Shown here piece by piece: positions 7,005-18,416 of a stretch of 64,000 nucleotides of DNA. The notes below the pieces were generated by a model. The model was not told where the DNA came from. It was given only the letters and a program-made list of their open reading frames with translations, and made no database searches. The position numbers were made by a program, and so were the translations under genes. Source of the stretch: Zoogloeaceae bacterium (lineage in GTDB: Bacteria > Pseudomonadota > Gammaproteobacteria > Burkholderiales > Rhodocyclaceae); NCBI GenBank assembly GCA_024235635.1, contig JACKMA010000007.1:1-64000 (forward strand), read 5' to 3'. The stretch's first letter is position 1; every line of letters begins with the position of its first letter.

Positions 7005-7725
7005 TGTTGACTTTGAGCCCCAAAATTTCAGCGTGGTCACGTGAGCGGAACATTCCGCATTCCGGAAATGAGGGGCTGCAATTTAGCGGCTGATGATCAA
7101 TTTCGCGCACATTTCCTCCGATTGCCCATCCTCAGGGCGCACCTACGCCATCGAGCGCGAACACGGGAATGCAGGGCAGCATGTGCAGCGACCTAATGCT
7201 CTTATGTTGCCATTCGGCAAACTGTAAAAATGTGCTGAAAAAGGAATCGGCAACCGTCGGCATTGCGCGGCGGCACTCACCACAAGGTGTTTGGATAGGC
7301 GGAGAGCATACCGCTTCTGCCGAATGGCAGCTATCCGGATCGCATTGCGAAGGACAGCAAATGGCCGGACTGAGACCACCGGAAGGTCACGCCCAATGTC
7401 CGGAAGCGCGCGGAATGCTGCCTGTCCTCCGTGAGAAACGGTGTGAGCGGGCGAACGACGGCTTACCGGTGCGAGATCCAGTTCAACTTCAGCTTGCGCG
7501 CCAGACCGCCAACGGCCGGATTGGCCGAAAACCTGAAGTAGATTGCCCGCTAGCTCTCATAGGTCTCGCGCCGTTCGGGTGCAAGGGCCGTGGCCTGAAA
7601 GACGGATACCACTGGACCAGCCCCAAACAATGGCGCCCAATCGCAGCTATGTCGAGGTGACGACCCGGGGGCAGAGCGGGAAGCCGGGCTAGAATCCGTC
7701 CTTTGCCGCCTCGTTCCGTCCCGCC
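7005..7725. other. Gene-free accessory stretch
   Basis: No protein-like frame of convincing composition lies here. It contains a degenerate GGCAGCTATCCGG word (7326-7338) of the kind found at 985-1331, and compositionally mixed DNA probably left by old insertions. The antisense frame of 563 codons that enters from 9180 is a shadow of the ABC-F gene. Confidence 0.4.
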
Positions 7726-9633
<1,908 letters not shown>

Positions 9634-9648
9634 ACGCCGGCCGGCGGA

Positions 9649-12600
9649 TCAGCCGTCCGGCTGGCCGGTATCCGGCGCGATGCGCGGAATGTCGATCGAG
9701 AACCAGGTGCCGCCGCCAGGTTCGCTGGCCAGCGTGATGCTGCCGCCGAGCACGCTGGTGACCAGGTTGAACACGATGTAGAGCCCGAGTCCGCTGCCGC
9801 CCTTGCCGAGGCGGGTGGTGTAGAACGGGTCGAAGGCGCGGTCGCGGACCTCCCCGGTCATGCCGCGGCCGTCGTCGCTGACCGTGATCGACACCATGTG
9901 GCCGGGAACGTCCGCGGCGACGATGCGGATCACGCCGGCGTCGTCGGCGAAGGCATGGATCAGCGCATTCTCGACCAGATTGGTGATGACCTGTTCGAGC
10001 GGGCCCGGGAAGCTGTCCAGTTCGATGCCTTCGTCGATCTCGATGCGCACGTGATGGCGGGTGCGGCGCAGTTGCGGGCTCAGCGCGCTGACTACTTCCT
10101 CGACCGTGGTGCGCAGGTCGAAGCGCCGCCGCCGCTCGCTCGCCTGATCGACCGCCACCTGCTTGAAGTGGGCGACCTGGCGGGCGGCGCGATCGACATT
10201 GCGTTCGAGCAGCGTCGTCGCTTCGTCGCAGCTGCTGACGAACTCGTCGAGGGCGGATCGACGCATGCGACCGGAGGCCGCTTCGGCGCCGAAACGGCCG
10301 ACCCGTTCGCGCAGGGCGCTGGCCACCGTGGTGGCGTTGCCCAGCGGGGTGTTGAGTTCGTGGGCGATACCGGCCACCAGGCCGCCCAGCGAGGCCATTT
10401 TCTCGGCCTGCACGAGCTGGCGCATGGCCTTCGCCAGATGGTCGTTGGCCGATCGCAGTTCGGCGGTGCGTACCGACACCCGCTGTTCGAGGCTGGCGTT
10501 CAGGCCCTCGATCTCGGCGCGGATGTGGCGTTCCGCGGTGACGTCGACGAAGGATGCCAGCATCAGCGGATCGCCTTCGACTTCGACCGAACGGCCGGAG
10601 ATCTCGCAGATCACCTCGCTGCCGTCGTGGCGGCTCAGCGCCGCCTCGAAGTCCTCGATGTCGTCACCCAGCCGAAGCCGGTCGCGCAATCGCAGCCAGC
10701 TCTCGCGATCGCGCCAGATGCCGATCGTGCCGAGGGTGTGGCCGACCACCATGCCCTGCTCGGGCGCGAACAGCTGGCGCCAGGCGCGATTGGCCATCAG
10801 CAGCACCTCGCTGTCGATGCGCACCAGCGCCAGCGGCACCGGTCCCTGTTCGAAGATGGTCTTCAGCATCTCGCCACTGGCCCGCAGCGCGTCTTCGGCC
10901 TTGCGTAGTTCGGTGACGTCCTGGGCGATGCCGGAGTAGCCGAGGACGCGGCCGTCGCGATGGCGCTCGACGTTGGCGATCAGCCGCAGGAAGATCTGCT
11001 GGCGACCTTCGCGGCCGAGCCGCCAGACGCCGTCGAGGCGCTCGCCGGCGATCATCAGCGCGCGGATGGCGGCCACCAGGGTGCGCCGGTCGGCCGGTAG
11101 CACGCGCTGCAGCAGGTGGCGGAAGGCATCCAGCGGCTCGATCTCGTCGACGCCGAGCAGGCGCAGCATCTCGGCCGAGCACTCCGGTCGCGCGCCCGCC
11201 ACCGCCCACCGCCAGCTGCCGATGTGGGCGGTGCACTGGGCGGCCTCGAGTTCGGCGCGCTGGCGCTCGAGCAGACGTTCGTTGCGACGTCGTTCGGTGA
11301 TGTCGGTATAGGTGGTGACGAAGCCGGCAATGCGGCCATCGACGAACATCGGCCGGCCCTCGATCAGGTGGGCCTTGCCGTTCGGCCGCGCCCGTTCGAA
11401 GTTGTGGGGCTCGAAGCGCAGCGCCAGCTCCCGTCGTTGCCGTATCTGCTCTTCCGGGTCGCCGGGCCCGTACTCGCCGCGGCAGGCGGGGATGCGCACC
11501 AGATCCTCGAAGCGGGCGTCGGCATGCAGCACCTCGGTCGGCAGGTCGCAGATCTCTGCCAGCCGTGCGTTCCAGTGCTTCAGCTTCAAGTCCTGGTCGA
11601 ACACGCTGATGCCCTGCGGCAGGTGATCGATGACCGCTTCCAGATACGCGCTCTGCAGCCGACGCGCGGCCTCGGCGGCCTTGCGCGCGGTGATGTCGGT
11701 ACAGATGCTGACGAAGCCGCCGCCGTGCATCGGTGCGGTCAGGATCTCCAGCGTCGTGCCGTCGGGCCGGACCCGCTCGCGGGCACCGGCACCAAAGCGC
11801 TTGGCGGTGACCATCAGCGAGGCCACCTGGCTCTCGACGTCGCCGTCGCCGTACTCGCCGCGCCGCGCGTTGAAGCGGTAGAGGTCTTCCAGCCGCACCG
11901 GTGCCTGTTCGAACAATGCGGACGGCAGGTCGAGCAGTTCGAGCAGGCGCTTGTTCCAGGCCACCACTTCGAGTTCGGCGTTGACCAGCGAAATGCCGCT
12001 GGGCATGTTGTCGATCAGCGCGCGCAGGGTGGCGTTGCGCTGTTCGAGCTGGTGTTCGGCGAGCTTGCGCTCGGTGATGTCCTGCAGGGTCTCGATGGCG
12101 CCGATCACGGTGCCGTCGTCGTCGAGCATCGGTGCCGCGACGAACGCCAGCCAGCGATCGCGGCCGGCCATGCGCGGAAAGTAGCCTTCGGCTTCGAGTG
12201 CGCCGGGGATGCTCTCCGACTGCCGCACGGCACTGCCGTAGAGGCTTGCCGCCGCCTTTAGCGGGTCCGCCGCCAGCACGCAGCCGGCGAGCACTGGTCG
12301 GGCTTCGCCGTAGAAGGCGCGCCAGGCGTCCCGGCGGCCGATCATTTCGTCTGCGCGGACGCCGAGCACCACCTCGCAGCCCCGGTTCCACAGGATCACG
12401 CGGCCACAGTCGTCGAGGGCGAACATCGGCACCGGCGAGCCGGCGGCGATCGCCGCCAGGTGCTGCTCGCTGCGCCGCAGCGCCCGCTCCACGCTGAGGC
12501 GGCGCGTCTCCTCGCGGGCCAGGCCGCGGTAGCCGCGAAACCGCCCGTGATCGTCGAACACCGGGTAGCCGCTGACGACGTACCAGCGCACGCTGCCGTC

Positions 12601-12939
12601 CGCCTGACGCCTGCCGTACTGAAAGCCGCGGAACGGAAGATGTTGCTCGCACTGGTGCCGATGCTCGGCCATCGCCGCCGGGTCGAGTTGTGCGTCGCTG
12701 TTGCGCCACCGGGTGAGGCCGATGTCGGGCGGCCGCGCCTCGTCGCGTTCGTGCTCGCTGCGGGCATCGGTAAAACGGAAATCGGCATCCTGCTCCCAGA
12801 TCCAGTCGCTCGAGAACTGCTCGAAGGTCGCCAGCCGGGACGTCTGGCGCTCGAGCCGGCGGCGCAGGCCGTGGATCAGGAACAGGCTGTAGACCAGCGC
12901 GGCGAGCAGGCTCAGCGACAGGACGACGAGTCCGGACAT
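9649..12939 (-). CDS. Multi-PAS sensor histidine kinase
   Basis: A 1096-residue membrane-anchored kinase. One N-terminal TM helix (residues 3-22, LVVLSLSLLAALVYSLFLIH) is followed by a coiled coil and about six PAS/PAC modules, two of the PAS-7 type (NMPSGISLVN and HLPQGISVFD). The catalytic end has an H-box GGLVAGIAHELNTPLGNA near residue 850 and an HATPase domain with N-box NLVENALIHAF and G-box DDGRGM. There is no receiver, so the phosphate must go to a separate response regulator; none is adjacent. The many PAS domains point to integration of several cytoplasmic redox, light or ligand cues. It is convergent with the ABC-F gene, stop to stop 15 bases apart. Confidence 0.93.
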   Translation of the reverse strand: MSGLVVLSLSLLAALVYSLFLIHGLRRRLERQTSRLATFEQFSSDWIWEQDADFRFTDARSEHERDEARPPDIGLTRWRNSDAQLDPAAMAEHRHQCEQHLPFRGFQYGRRQADGSVRWYVVSGYPVFDDHGRFRGYRGLAREETRRLSVERALRRSEQHLAAIAAGSPVPMFALDDCGRVILWNRGCEVVLGVRADEMIGRRDAWRAFYGEARPVLAGCVLAADPLKAAASLYGSAVRQSESIPGALEAEGYFPRMAGRDRWLAFVAAPMLDDDGTVIGAIETLQDITERKLAEHQLEQRNATLRALIDNMPSGISLVNAELEVVAWNKRLLELLDLPSALFEQAPVRLEDLYRFNARRGEYGDGDVESQVASLMVTAKRFGAGARERVRPDGTTLEILTAPMHGGGFVSICTDITARKAAEAARRLQSAYLEAVIDHLPQGISVFDQDLKLKHWNARLAEICDLPTEVLHADARFEDLVRIPACRGEYGPGDPEEQIRQRRELALRFEPHNFERARPNGKAHLIEGRPMFVDGRIAGFVTTYTDITERRRNERLLERQRAELEAAQCTAHIGSWRWAVAGARPECSAEMLRLLGVDEIEPLDAFRHLLQRVLPADRRTLVAAIRALMIAGERLDGVWRLGREGRQQIFLRLIANVERHRDGRVLGYSGIAQDVTELRKAEDALRASGEMLKTIFEQGPVPLALVRIDSEVLLMANRAWRQLFAPEQGMVVGHTLGTIGIWRDRESWLRLRDRLRLGDDIEDFEAALSRHDGSEVICEISGRSVEVEGDPLMLASFVDVTAERHIRAEIEGLNASLEQRVSVRTAELRSANDHLAKAMRQLVQAEKMASLGGLVAGIAHELNTPLGNATTVASALRERVGRFGAEAASGRMRRSALDEFVSSCDEATTLLERNVDRAARQVAHFKQVAVDQASERRRRFDLRTTVEEVVSALSPQLRRTRHHVRIEIDEGIELDSFPGPLEQVITNLVENALIHAFADDAGVIRIVAADVPGHMVSITVSDDGRGMTGEVRDRAFDPFYTTRLGKGGSGLGLYIVFNLVTSVLGGSITLASEPGGGTWFSIDIPRIAPDTGQPDG

Positions 12940-13089
12940 GGGCGATCGGCTGGGTCACGAAAGAAGTCGGCCCGGCCGGCCGACGATGCCGGCATAACGG
13001 AAGGATCGGCCGCCGACTTGAGGCGGACGCCTTGCCAGCGACGTCGTTCGGGTCGGAGAATCGAGTCACGCCACCGCTGGAGAAGCACC

Positions 13090-14337
13090 GTGAGCACCCC
13101 GTCTACGGCACTGCCTCTCGACCTTGCGGCGCTGCGCCGGGCCCGCGACGAAATCGGCGATGCGGTCTTGCATACCGCGCAATGGACCAACGACCCGTTG
13201 TCGCAACTGGTCGGCGCCCGCCTGCAGCTCAAGCTGGAGAACCTGCAGCGCACCGGCTCCTTCAAGATTCGCGGCGCCACTTTGAAGATCCACCGCCTGA
13301 TCGAGGCCGGCGAGGCCGGCCGCGGCGTGATCGCGGCGTCTGCCGGCAACCATGCCCAGGGGGTCGCGCGGGCGGCCGGTCTGGCCGGGCTGCCCTGCAC
13401 CGTCGTGATGCCGCGCGGTGCTGCGCTGACCAAGATCGACGCCTGCCGCGGCCTCGGTGCCCGGGTCGAACTCGAAGGCGATAATCTCGAGCAGGCGGCA
13501 GCCCGCGCCGAAGAAATGGCGCGCGCCGACAAGCTGGCTTTCCTCCACCCCTACGACGACTGGGATGTCATCGCGGGACAGGCGAGTTGCGGCCTCGAGA
13601 TCTACGACGACGCACCGGACTCCACCGTCGCGATCGTCCCGCTCGGCGGCGGCGGGCTGATCTCCGGCGTGGCCCTGGCGCTGAAGCTGCAGAATCCGAT
13701 GATCCGGGTGATCGGCGTGCAGACCGAGGCGGTCGCGCCGTTTCGTCGCTTCCTCGACGACGGTTCGCTGGAGGAGGTGCCGGCGTCCGCCCACACCATC
13801 GCCGACGGCATCCGCGTCAAGCGCCCCGGCCGACTGACCCGGCAGGTGATCGCCGCCCACGTCGCCCAGATCGTCACCGTCGACGACAACGCCATCGCCG
13901 AGGCGATGGTGCTGCTGCTCGAGCGCACGCGCACGATCGGCGAAGGTGCCGGCGTGGTCGGCCTGGCCGCATTGATGCAGGGCAAGGTCGCGCTCGCGGC
14001 GGACGATCGGGTGGTGTGCGTGGTTTCCGGCGGCAATGTCGACATGAGCCTGGTCGGCCGCTCGATCGACTATGGCCTGGCGTCGTCGGGGCGGCTGATG
14101 AGCATCTCGGTGACCATCTCGGATGCCCCGGGCCATCTGCTGCGGCTCATCCGCGCGGTTGCCGCGCTGGGCATGAACATCCGCCACGTCGAGCATCGAC
14201 GGGGCGAATTGCATGTGCCGGTGGGCATGACCGAAGTGATCCTGCAGGCCGAGACCCGGGACTTCGATCATCAGCGCGAGTTGCTGCAGCATTTCGCCGA
14301 CCAGGGGCTGGGTGTCAGGAACCTGCTGGCGCCCTAG
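13090..14337 (+). CDS. ilvA: Threonine ammonia-lyase (threonine dehydratase)
   Basis: A 415-residue PLP enzyme that deaminates threonine (and serine) to 2-oxobutanoate, the first step of isoleucine synthesis or of threonine breakdown. The PLP lysine lies in GSFKIRGA near residue 60. SAGNHAQGVA follows, and the phosphate-binding glycine loop is PLGGGGLISG. A C-terminal ACT-like domain (SISVTISDAPGHLLRLIRAV onward) suggests amino-acid feedback. The length matches the short, single-ACT type rather than the ~510-residue two-ACT enzyme. The GTG start at 13090 has GGAGAAG just upstream; longer upstream frames overlap the kinase gene and are shadows. Biosynthetic versus catabolic role cannot be decided here. 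Confidence 0.92.
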   Translation: MSTPSTALPLDLAALRRARDEIGDAVLHTAQWTNDPLSQLVGARLQLKLENLQRTGSFKIRGATLKIHRLIEAGEAGRGVIAASAGNHAQGVARAAGLAGLPCTVVMPRGAALTKIDACRGLGARVELEGDNLEQAAARAEEMARADKLAFLHPYDDWDVIAGQASCGLEIYDDAPDSTVAIVPLGGGGLISGVALALKLQNPMIRVIGVQTEAVAPFRRFLDDGSLEEVPASAHTIADGIRVKRPGRLTRQVIAAHVAQIVTVDDNAIAEAMVLLLERTRTIGEGAGVVGLAALMQGKVALAADDRVVCVVSGGNVDMSLVGRSIDYGLASSGRLMSISVTISDAPGHLLRLIRAVAALGMNIRHVEHRRGELHVPVGMTEVILQAETRDFDHQRELLQHFADQGLGVRNLLAP

Positions 14338-14557
14338 ACCGGCGAATCCACACCGCCGCGACGGCGCAGCACCCGGGCGGGTGGCCGCCTGCCCAGTCGT
14401 TCGTCACATCCGCGTAATCCGCGCCCGCGACACTGCGCGGCGTTCCCGGCGCTGGCGCCCCGGAGACGTCTATCCGCGGCGGCTGTCCCACGCTCGCTCC
14501 GGTGCGTCGTGTCGGGTTCGTCGAATGCAACCCGCACACGAATGACTGGAGGTCAGC

Positions 14558-15976
14558 ATGAAGTATTCGCAGCGCTTCGTCGCCATTTCGGCGGCCATCA
14601 CCGCCATCCCGGCCTCGGCGGTTCCGCCGCTCGCCGTCGGTACCGCACTGGAGGCGTCGAAGCAGCCGGTGCCCATCGAGATCGAGCAGAGCAGACCGTT
14701 CGACCTGCCGCCGGGCTACAAGCAGGTCAAGATCATCGACCGCGACACGCTGACGGCGCAGGGCCTGCCGGCGACCTTCGGCAACTGGGACATGGTTGCC
14801 TTTTCGGCACCCGAGAACGCGCCGCAGGGCGCTTATCCCAACGCCGGACGTGCGATCTTCATTCCGGCCGAGGTCGGCAACGGTGCCGGTCTGTTCCGCT
14901 ATGAGGTGGAGACCGGGCGATTCGTCACGCTGATGCAGGGCATCGGTGGCGGCAACGCGGCCCGCAACCCCGATCCGGCGAGCTTCGACCCGCTGAACGA
15001 CGAATTCACCCGCCTGGATCCGGCGACCTACACGCCGTTCGGCACGGTCGTCACCGGCGAGGAGACCACAGGCGGGCGCCTGTTCGAGATCACCCGGCCG
15101 TTCGCCGCCGATGCCGCCGGCGCCGGCGTGCGCTGGCTGGACAAGGTGCCGGCGATTGCCCACGAGGGCGTTCGCTTCGATGCAGCCGGTGCGCTGTATG
15201 TCGTCGACGAGAACAACTCCGGCTCGGTGTACAAGTACGTGCCGCTGACGCCGGGCGACCTCGGCGTCGGCCAGACCTTCGTGCTCGCGGTCGATGCCTT
15301 CGACGGCAATCCGGCCGAGAATTGGGATTCGGCCGCCAACGCGACCGCACGCCGCAGTGGCGCGGCGACCTGGGTGCCGCTGACCGATGCCGTCGGCAAT
15401 GCGCTGACCGCGGTCGATCCGTTCATCTATGCCGACGCCGGGCTCGGCGTCGTGCCGACCGGTACGGCCGGCCGCGCGGCCGCCGACGAGATCAACGGCA
15501 CCCCCTACGGCCGTCCCGAAGACGTCGTCATCGCCATGCGTGGCGGTGTCGAGGTGCTGTACTTCACCGCCACCAGCGAAGACGCGGTGTATGCCGTCGC
15601 ACTGAATGGCGACAGTGCCGAAGTCAAGGTCTTCGTCGACCGCTCGACGATCGACATTGCCACCGGCGAAGCAGTCGGCACGCCGTTCAACAATCCGGAC
15701 AACCTGGCGATCGACGCCGACGGCCACCTCTACGTCATCGAAGATCAGGAGCCGGCTTCGGCCGATGTCTGGCAGGCGATCGACGATGACGGCGATCTGG
15801 TGGCCGACCGCATCGGCCGCTGGCTTACGCACGGCGTTCCCGGCGCCGAGCCGACCGGTCTGACCTTCGACCCGAACGTGCCGAATCGCGCGATCATCTC
15901 GATCCAGCACCCGGCCAGCGGCAACGACGCGCTGTGGCAGGTGACCCTCGGTCAGCGCAAGGGTCAGCTGAAGTAG
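14558..15976 (+). CDS. Exported PhoX-like protein (DUF839 family)
   Basis: A 472-residue exported protein with a Sec-type signal peptide (about residues 1-21) and a beta-propeller-type body. It shows the DUF839/PhoX pattern: GNWDMVAF near residue 78, an RLFEITRP strand, the EGVRFDAAGALYVVDENNSG blade, and late NPDNLAIDADGHLYVIEDQ. PhoX-type enzymes are calcium-dependent alkaline phosphatases of the periplasm. Many DUF839 proteins lack proven activity, and the Tat signal of classical PhoX is not evident here, so phosphatase activity is only possible. GGAGGTCAGC precedes the ATG. No operon partner is apparent. Confidence 0.8.
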   Translation: MKYSQRFVAISAAITAIPASAVPPLAVGTALEASKQPVPIEIEQSRPFDLPPGYKQVKIIDRDTLTAQGLPATFGNWDMVAFSAPENAPQGAYPNAGRAIFIPAEVGNGAGLFRYEVETGRFVTLMQGIGGGNAARNPDPASFDPLNDEFTRLDPATYTPFGTVVTGEETTGGRLFEITRPFAADAAGAGVRWLDKVPAIAHEGVRFDAAGALYVVDENNSGSVYKYVPLTPGDLGVGQTFVLAVDAFDGNPAENWDSAANATARRSGAATWVPLTDAVGNALTAVDPFIYADAGLGVVPTGTAGRAAADEINGTPYGRPEDVVIAMRGGVEVLYFTATSEDAVYAVALNGDSAEVKVFVDRSTIDIATGEAVGTPFNNPDNLAIDADGHLYVIEDQEPASADVWQAIDDDGDLVADRIGRWLTHGVPGAEPTGLTFDPNVPNRAIISIQHPASGNDALWQVTLGQRKGQLK

Positions 15977-16130
15977 GTCGAAATGCCCGGCCCGGTGTCA
16001 GGCGGCGGCGGGCGCACTGGACGCGGGCTGGGGGGCGTGTCCATCGTCGCCCCGGCTTCGCGCTTCGACGGCCCGCAAGCAGGCCGGCATCGATTCGTTC
16101 GAGCGATGCCGGCCGCATGCGCGGCAGCGA

Positions 16131-16457
16131 TCAGAGCGCGGCCAGTTCTTGTTGCAGCCGCGCGATCTGAGCTTCGACTTCTTCGAGCTCGTGCCCGACC
16201 GAGGTGGTGTCTTGACGAGTCTGGATGAAGTGGTCCAGCTTGATCTTGAGATCGTTTTTCTGGGACATGCGCGCTGCCAGTTCGGTCTCCGTCCGTTCGC
16301 GTGTCCACGCGGGGTCGCTGGTTGATTCGGCCACGATTTGCTCCTGGATCGACAAGGTGTCGCGAGGGGCACGTCGACGGCGTCCTGCGCATGCCCGCAT
16401 TGCGGGGCCGGCCTGTCGCTGCGCCGTGCCCGAGGGCGCGTCGATCGCTGTCGTCAT
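16131..16457 (-). CDS. Small coiled-coil hypothetical protein
   Basis: From the ATG at 16457 it encodes 108 residues. The N-terminal third is Arg-rich and may be poorly structured. The C-terminal half is a clear amphipathic helix pair: ARMSQKNDLKIKLDHFIQTR, then a heptad stretch ending VEAQIARLQQELAAL. A TACAAT -10-like hexamer stands about 20 bases upstream and GCGAGGG serves as a possible ribosome site. An alternative start inside the Arg-rich part would leave just the helical domain. I recognise no named family. Confidence 0.55.
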   Translation of the reverse strand: MTTAIDAPSGTAQRQAGPAMRACAGRRRRAPRDTLSIQEQIVAESTSDPAWTRERTETELAARMSQKNDLKIKLDHFIQTRQDTTSVGHELEEVEAQIARLQQELAAL

Positions 16458-16562
16458 GCCCTCGCTGTTAACCAGATTGTACGCCCCGCGGGCATCGGGC
16501 GCCGGGCGACATGTGCGCCGCGCCGTTCGTTCGCGAACAGCCGCCGGCGACGAATGAAACAC

Positions 16563-16584
16563 GGGCGGCGCCGTGGCGCCGCCC
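16563..16584. terminator. GC-rich 10-bp hairpin between the coiled-coil gene and agcS
   Basis: GGGCGGCGCC (16563-16572), a 2-base spacer, then the exact complement GGCGCCGCCC (16575-16584). It lies about 40 bases beyond the agcS stop on the minus strand. No T-run is visible, so termination activity is likely but not certain. Confidence 0.5.
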
Positions 16585-16624
16585 GCATCACGCGTCGAAG
16601 GGACGCGAACTCATCGGTGAAATC

Positions 16625-18004
16625 TCAGGTGCCGCGGGCGCTCGCCAGCGTCGGGCTCACCCGACCTTCTTCGAAATACTCCCGGGTGAGCCGTGAGATC
16701 ACCGGCGAGAGCAGCAGCAGCGCGACCAGGTTGGGGAAGGCCATGAAGGCATTCAGGGTGTCGGCGACCAGCCAGACGAAGTCCAGCTGGGTCACCGCAC
16801 CGACCATCACGAACAGGGTCCACACCACGCGGTACGGCTTGTCGACCGAGCGCCCGAGCAGGTATTCCCAGCAGCGCTCGCCGTAGTAGGCCCAGCCGAG
16901 GATGGTGGTGAAGGCGAACACCGCCAGGGCGATCGACAGGAAGTGGCCGCCGATGCCGGGGAAGGCCGCGGCGAAGGCGTTGGCCGTCAGCGCGGCACCC
17001 TTGACGCCGCTCGACCACTCGCCGGTGACGATCAGCACGAGGCCGGTCATCGTGCACACGATCAAGGTGTCGATGAAGGTCCCCATCATGCCGATCAGGC
17101 CGGACTCGACCGGATTCTTGCTGCGCCCGGCGGCCTGGGCGATGCCGGCGGTGCCGAGGCCCGCCTCGTTCGAGAAGATGCCGCGGGCGACGCCGAAGCG
17201 CAGCGCCATCAGTACCGCTGCGCCGGCGAAACCACCGGTGGCCGCGGCCGGGCTGAAGGCGTACTCGAACACCAGCGCAAACGCATGGGGGATTTCGTTG
17301 GCATAGAGGGCGAGCACCGCCAGCGAGGCGACGACGTAGCCGACGCACATGAACGGCACGAGCTTTTCGGCCACCGCGCCGATGCGCTTGACGCCGCCCA
17401 GCAGCACGAAGCCGGTCAGCACGGTCAGCACGGGACCGGTCAGCCACGCGTCGATGCCGAAGCTGGCCTTCAACGCACCGGCGATGCTGTTGGACTGGAC
17501 CATGTTGCCGATGCCGAAGCCGGCGAGGCCACCGAAGATCGCGAAGGCTGCGCCGAGCCAGCGCCAGTGGCGGCCGAGGCCGTTCTTGATGGCGTACATC
17601 GGGCCGCCGACGTGGCCACCCTCGGCGCCACGCTCGCGGTAGTGCACGGCCAGCACCACTTCGGCGTACTTGGTGGCCATGCCGACCAGCGCGGTGACCC
17701 ACATCCAGAACAGCGCACCGGGCCCGCCGATGGCGATCGCGGTGGCGACGCCAGCGATGTTGCCGGTCCCCACCGTGGCCGCCAGCGCCGTCATCAGTGC
17801 GGCGTAGGGGCTGATGTCGCCGCTGGCATCGGCGTCGGGCTTGCGGCCGCGCCATACCAGACGGAATCCGGTGCCGATGTGGGTGATCGGCATCAGCTTG
17901 AGCCGGAACTGCAGGTACAGCCCGGTGCCGAGGATCAGCACCAGCATCGGCGGTCCCCAGACGAAATCGTTGATCGCGGTGACGATCGTGGTCAATGTCT
18001 CCAT
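16625..18004 (-). CDS. Sodium:alanine/glycine symporter (AGCS family)
   Basis: A 459-residue inner-membrane transporter with about ten hydrophobic helices. Family marks include GPPMLVLILGTGLYL in helix 1, ALAATVGTGNIAGVATAIAI, the GPGALFWMWV helix, and FSNEAGLGTAGIAQAAG. AGCS proteins import alanine or glycine with sodium. It is the last gene of dadA-ridA-agcS (31 bases after ridA), which fits uptake of D- or L-alanine for the oxidase encoded first. AGGAGAAGAGGG precedes the ATG. The exact substrate is inferred from context. Confidence 0.93.
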   Translation of the reverse strand: METLTTIVTAINDFVWGPPMLVLILGTGLYLQFRLKLMPITHIGTGFRLVWRGRKPDADASGDISPYAALMTALAATVGTGNIAGVATAIAIGGPGALFWMWVTALVGMATKYAEVVLAVHYRERGAEGGHVGGPMYAIKNGLGRHWRWLGAAFAIFGGLAGFGIGNMVQSNSIAGALKASFGIDAWLTGPVLTVLTGFVLLGGVKRIGAVAEKLVPFMCVGYVVASLAVLALYANEIPHAFALVFEYAFSPAAATGGFAGAAVLMALRFGVARGIFSNEAGLGTAGIAQAAGRSKNPVESGLIGMMGTFIDTLIVCTMTGLVLIVTGEWSSGVKGAALTANAFAAAFPGIGGHFLSIALAVFAFTTILGWAYYGERCWEYLLGRSVDKPYRVVWTLFVMVGAVTQLDFVWLVADTLNAFMAFPNLVALLLLSPVISRLTREYFEEGRVSPTLASARGT

Positions 18005-18035
18005 GTCCCTCTTCTCCTTGGTATGTGTGAAGCGA

Positions 18036-18416
18036 TCAGCGCAGGCGGCGCGCGATCGCTTCGATCTCGATGCGAGCGCCGGTCGGCAGTGCGGCCACCT
18101 GGACGGTCGAGCGCGCAGGCCGGTGGTCGCCGAAGCGGCGCGCGAAGATCTCGTTCATCGCCGCGAACTCACCGAGGTCGGTCATGAACACGGTGACCTT
18201 GACGACGCCGGCGAGGGCGCTGCCACCAGCGTCGAGGATGGCTTCGAGGTTTTCGAACACCTGTTCGGTCTGCACCGCGATGTCGCCATCGCGGCGATTG
18301 CCGTCGGCGTCGAGCGGAATCTGGCCGGACGTGAACAGCCAGCCCTCGTCGCTGGCGATGGCCTGGCTGTAGGGCCCGATCGCCCTGGGCGCGTTCGGGG
18401 TCAGGATGCTTTGCAT
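18036..18416 (-). CDS. ridA: RidA family imine/enamine deaminase
   Basis: A 126-residue protein of the YjgF/YER057c/UK114 family. It hydrolyses reactive 2-imino or 2-amino-acrylate intermediates before they damage PLP enzymes. Family marks are APRAIGPYSQAI near the N-terminus, FTSGQIPLD, and the late RSTVQVAALPTGARIEIEAI with the substrate-binding arginine. Its start overlaps the 3' end of dadA by 16 bases, so translation is coupled. This makes sense: DadA releases imino acids, the RidA substrate. The enzyme is cytoplasmic and usually trimeric. Confidence 0.94.
   Translation of the reverse strand: MQSILTPNAPRAIGPYSQAIASDEGWLFTSGQIPLDADGNRRDGDIAVQTEQVFENLEAILDAGGSALAGVVKVTVFMTDLGEFAAMNEIFARRFGDHRPARSTVQVAALPTGARIEIEAIARRLR

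Noticed and set aside
10664..13069. Antisense or alternative frame of 801 codons overlapping the PAS kinase gene
   Set aside because: Arg/Pro-rich composition typical of a shadow frame in GC-rich DNA; the kinase frame has clear domains.
14315..15910. Minus-strand frame of 531 codons over the PhoX-like gene
   Set aside because: Repetitive GG/DR/VD text mirrored from codon bias; no family pattern.
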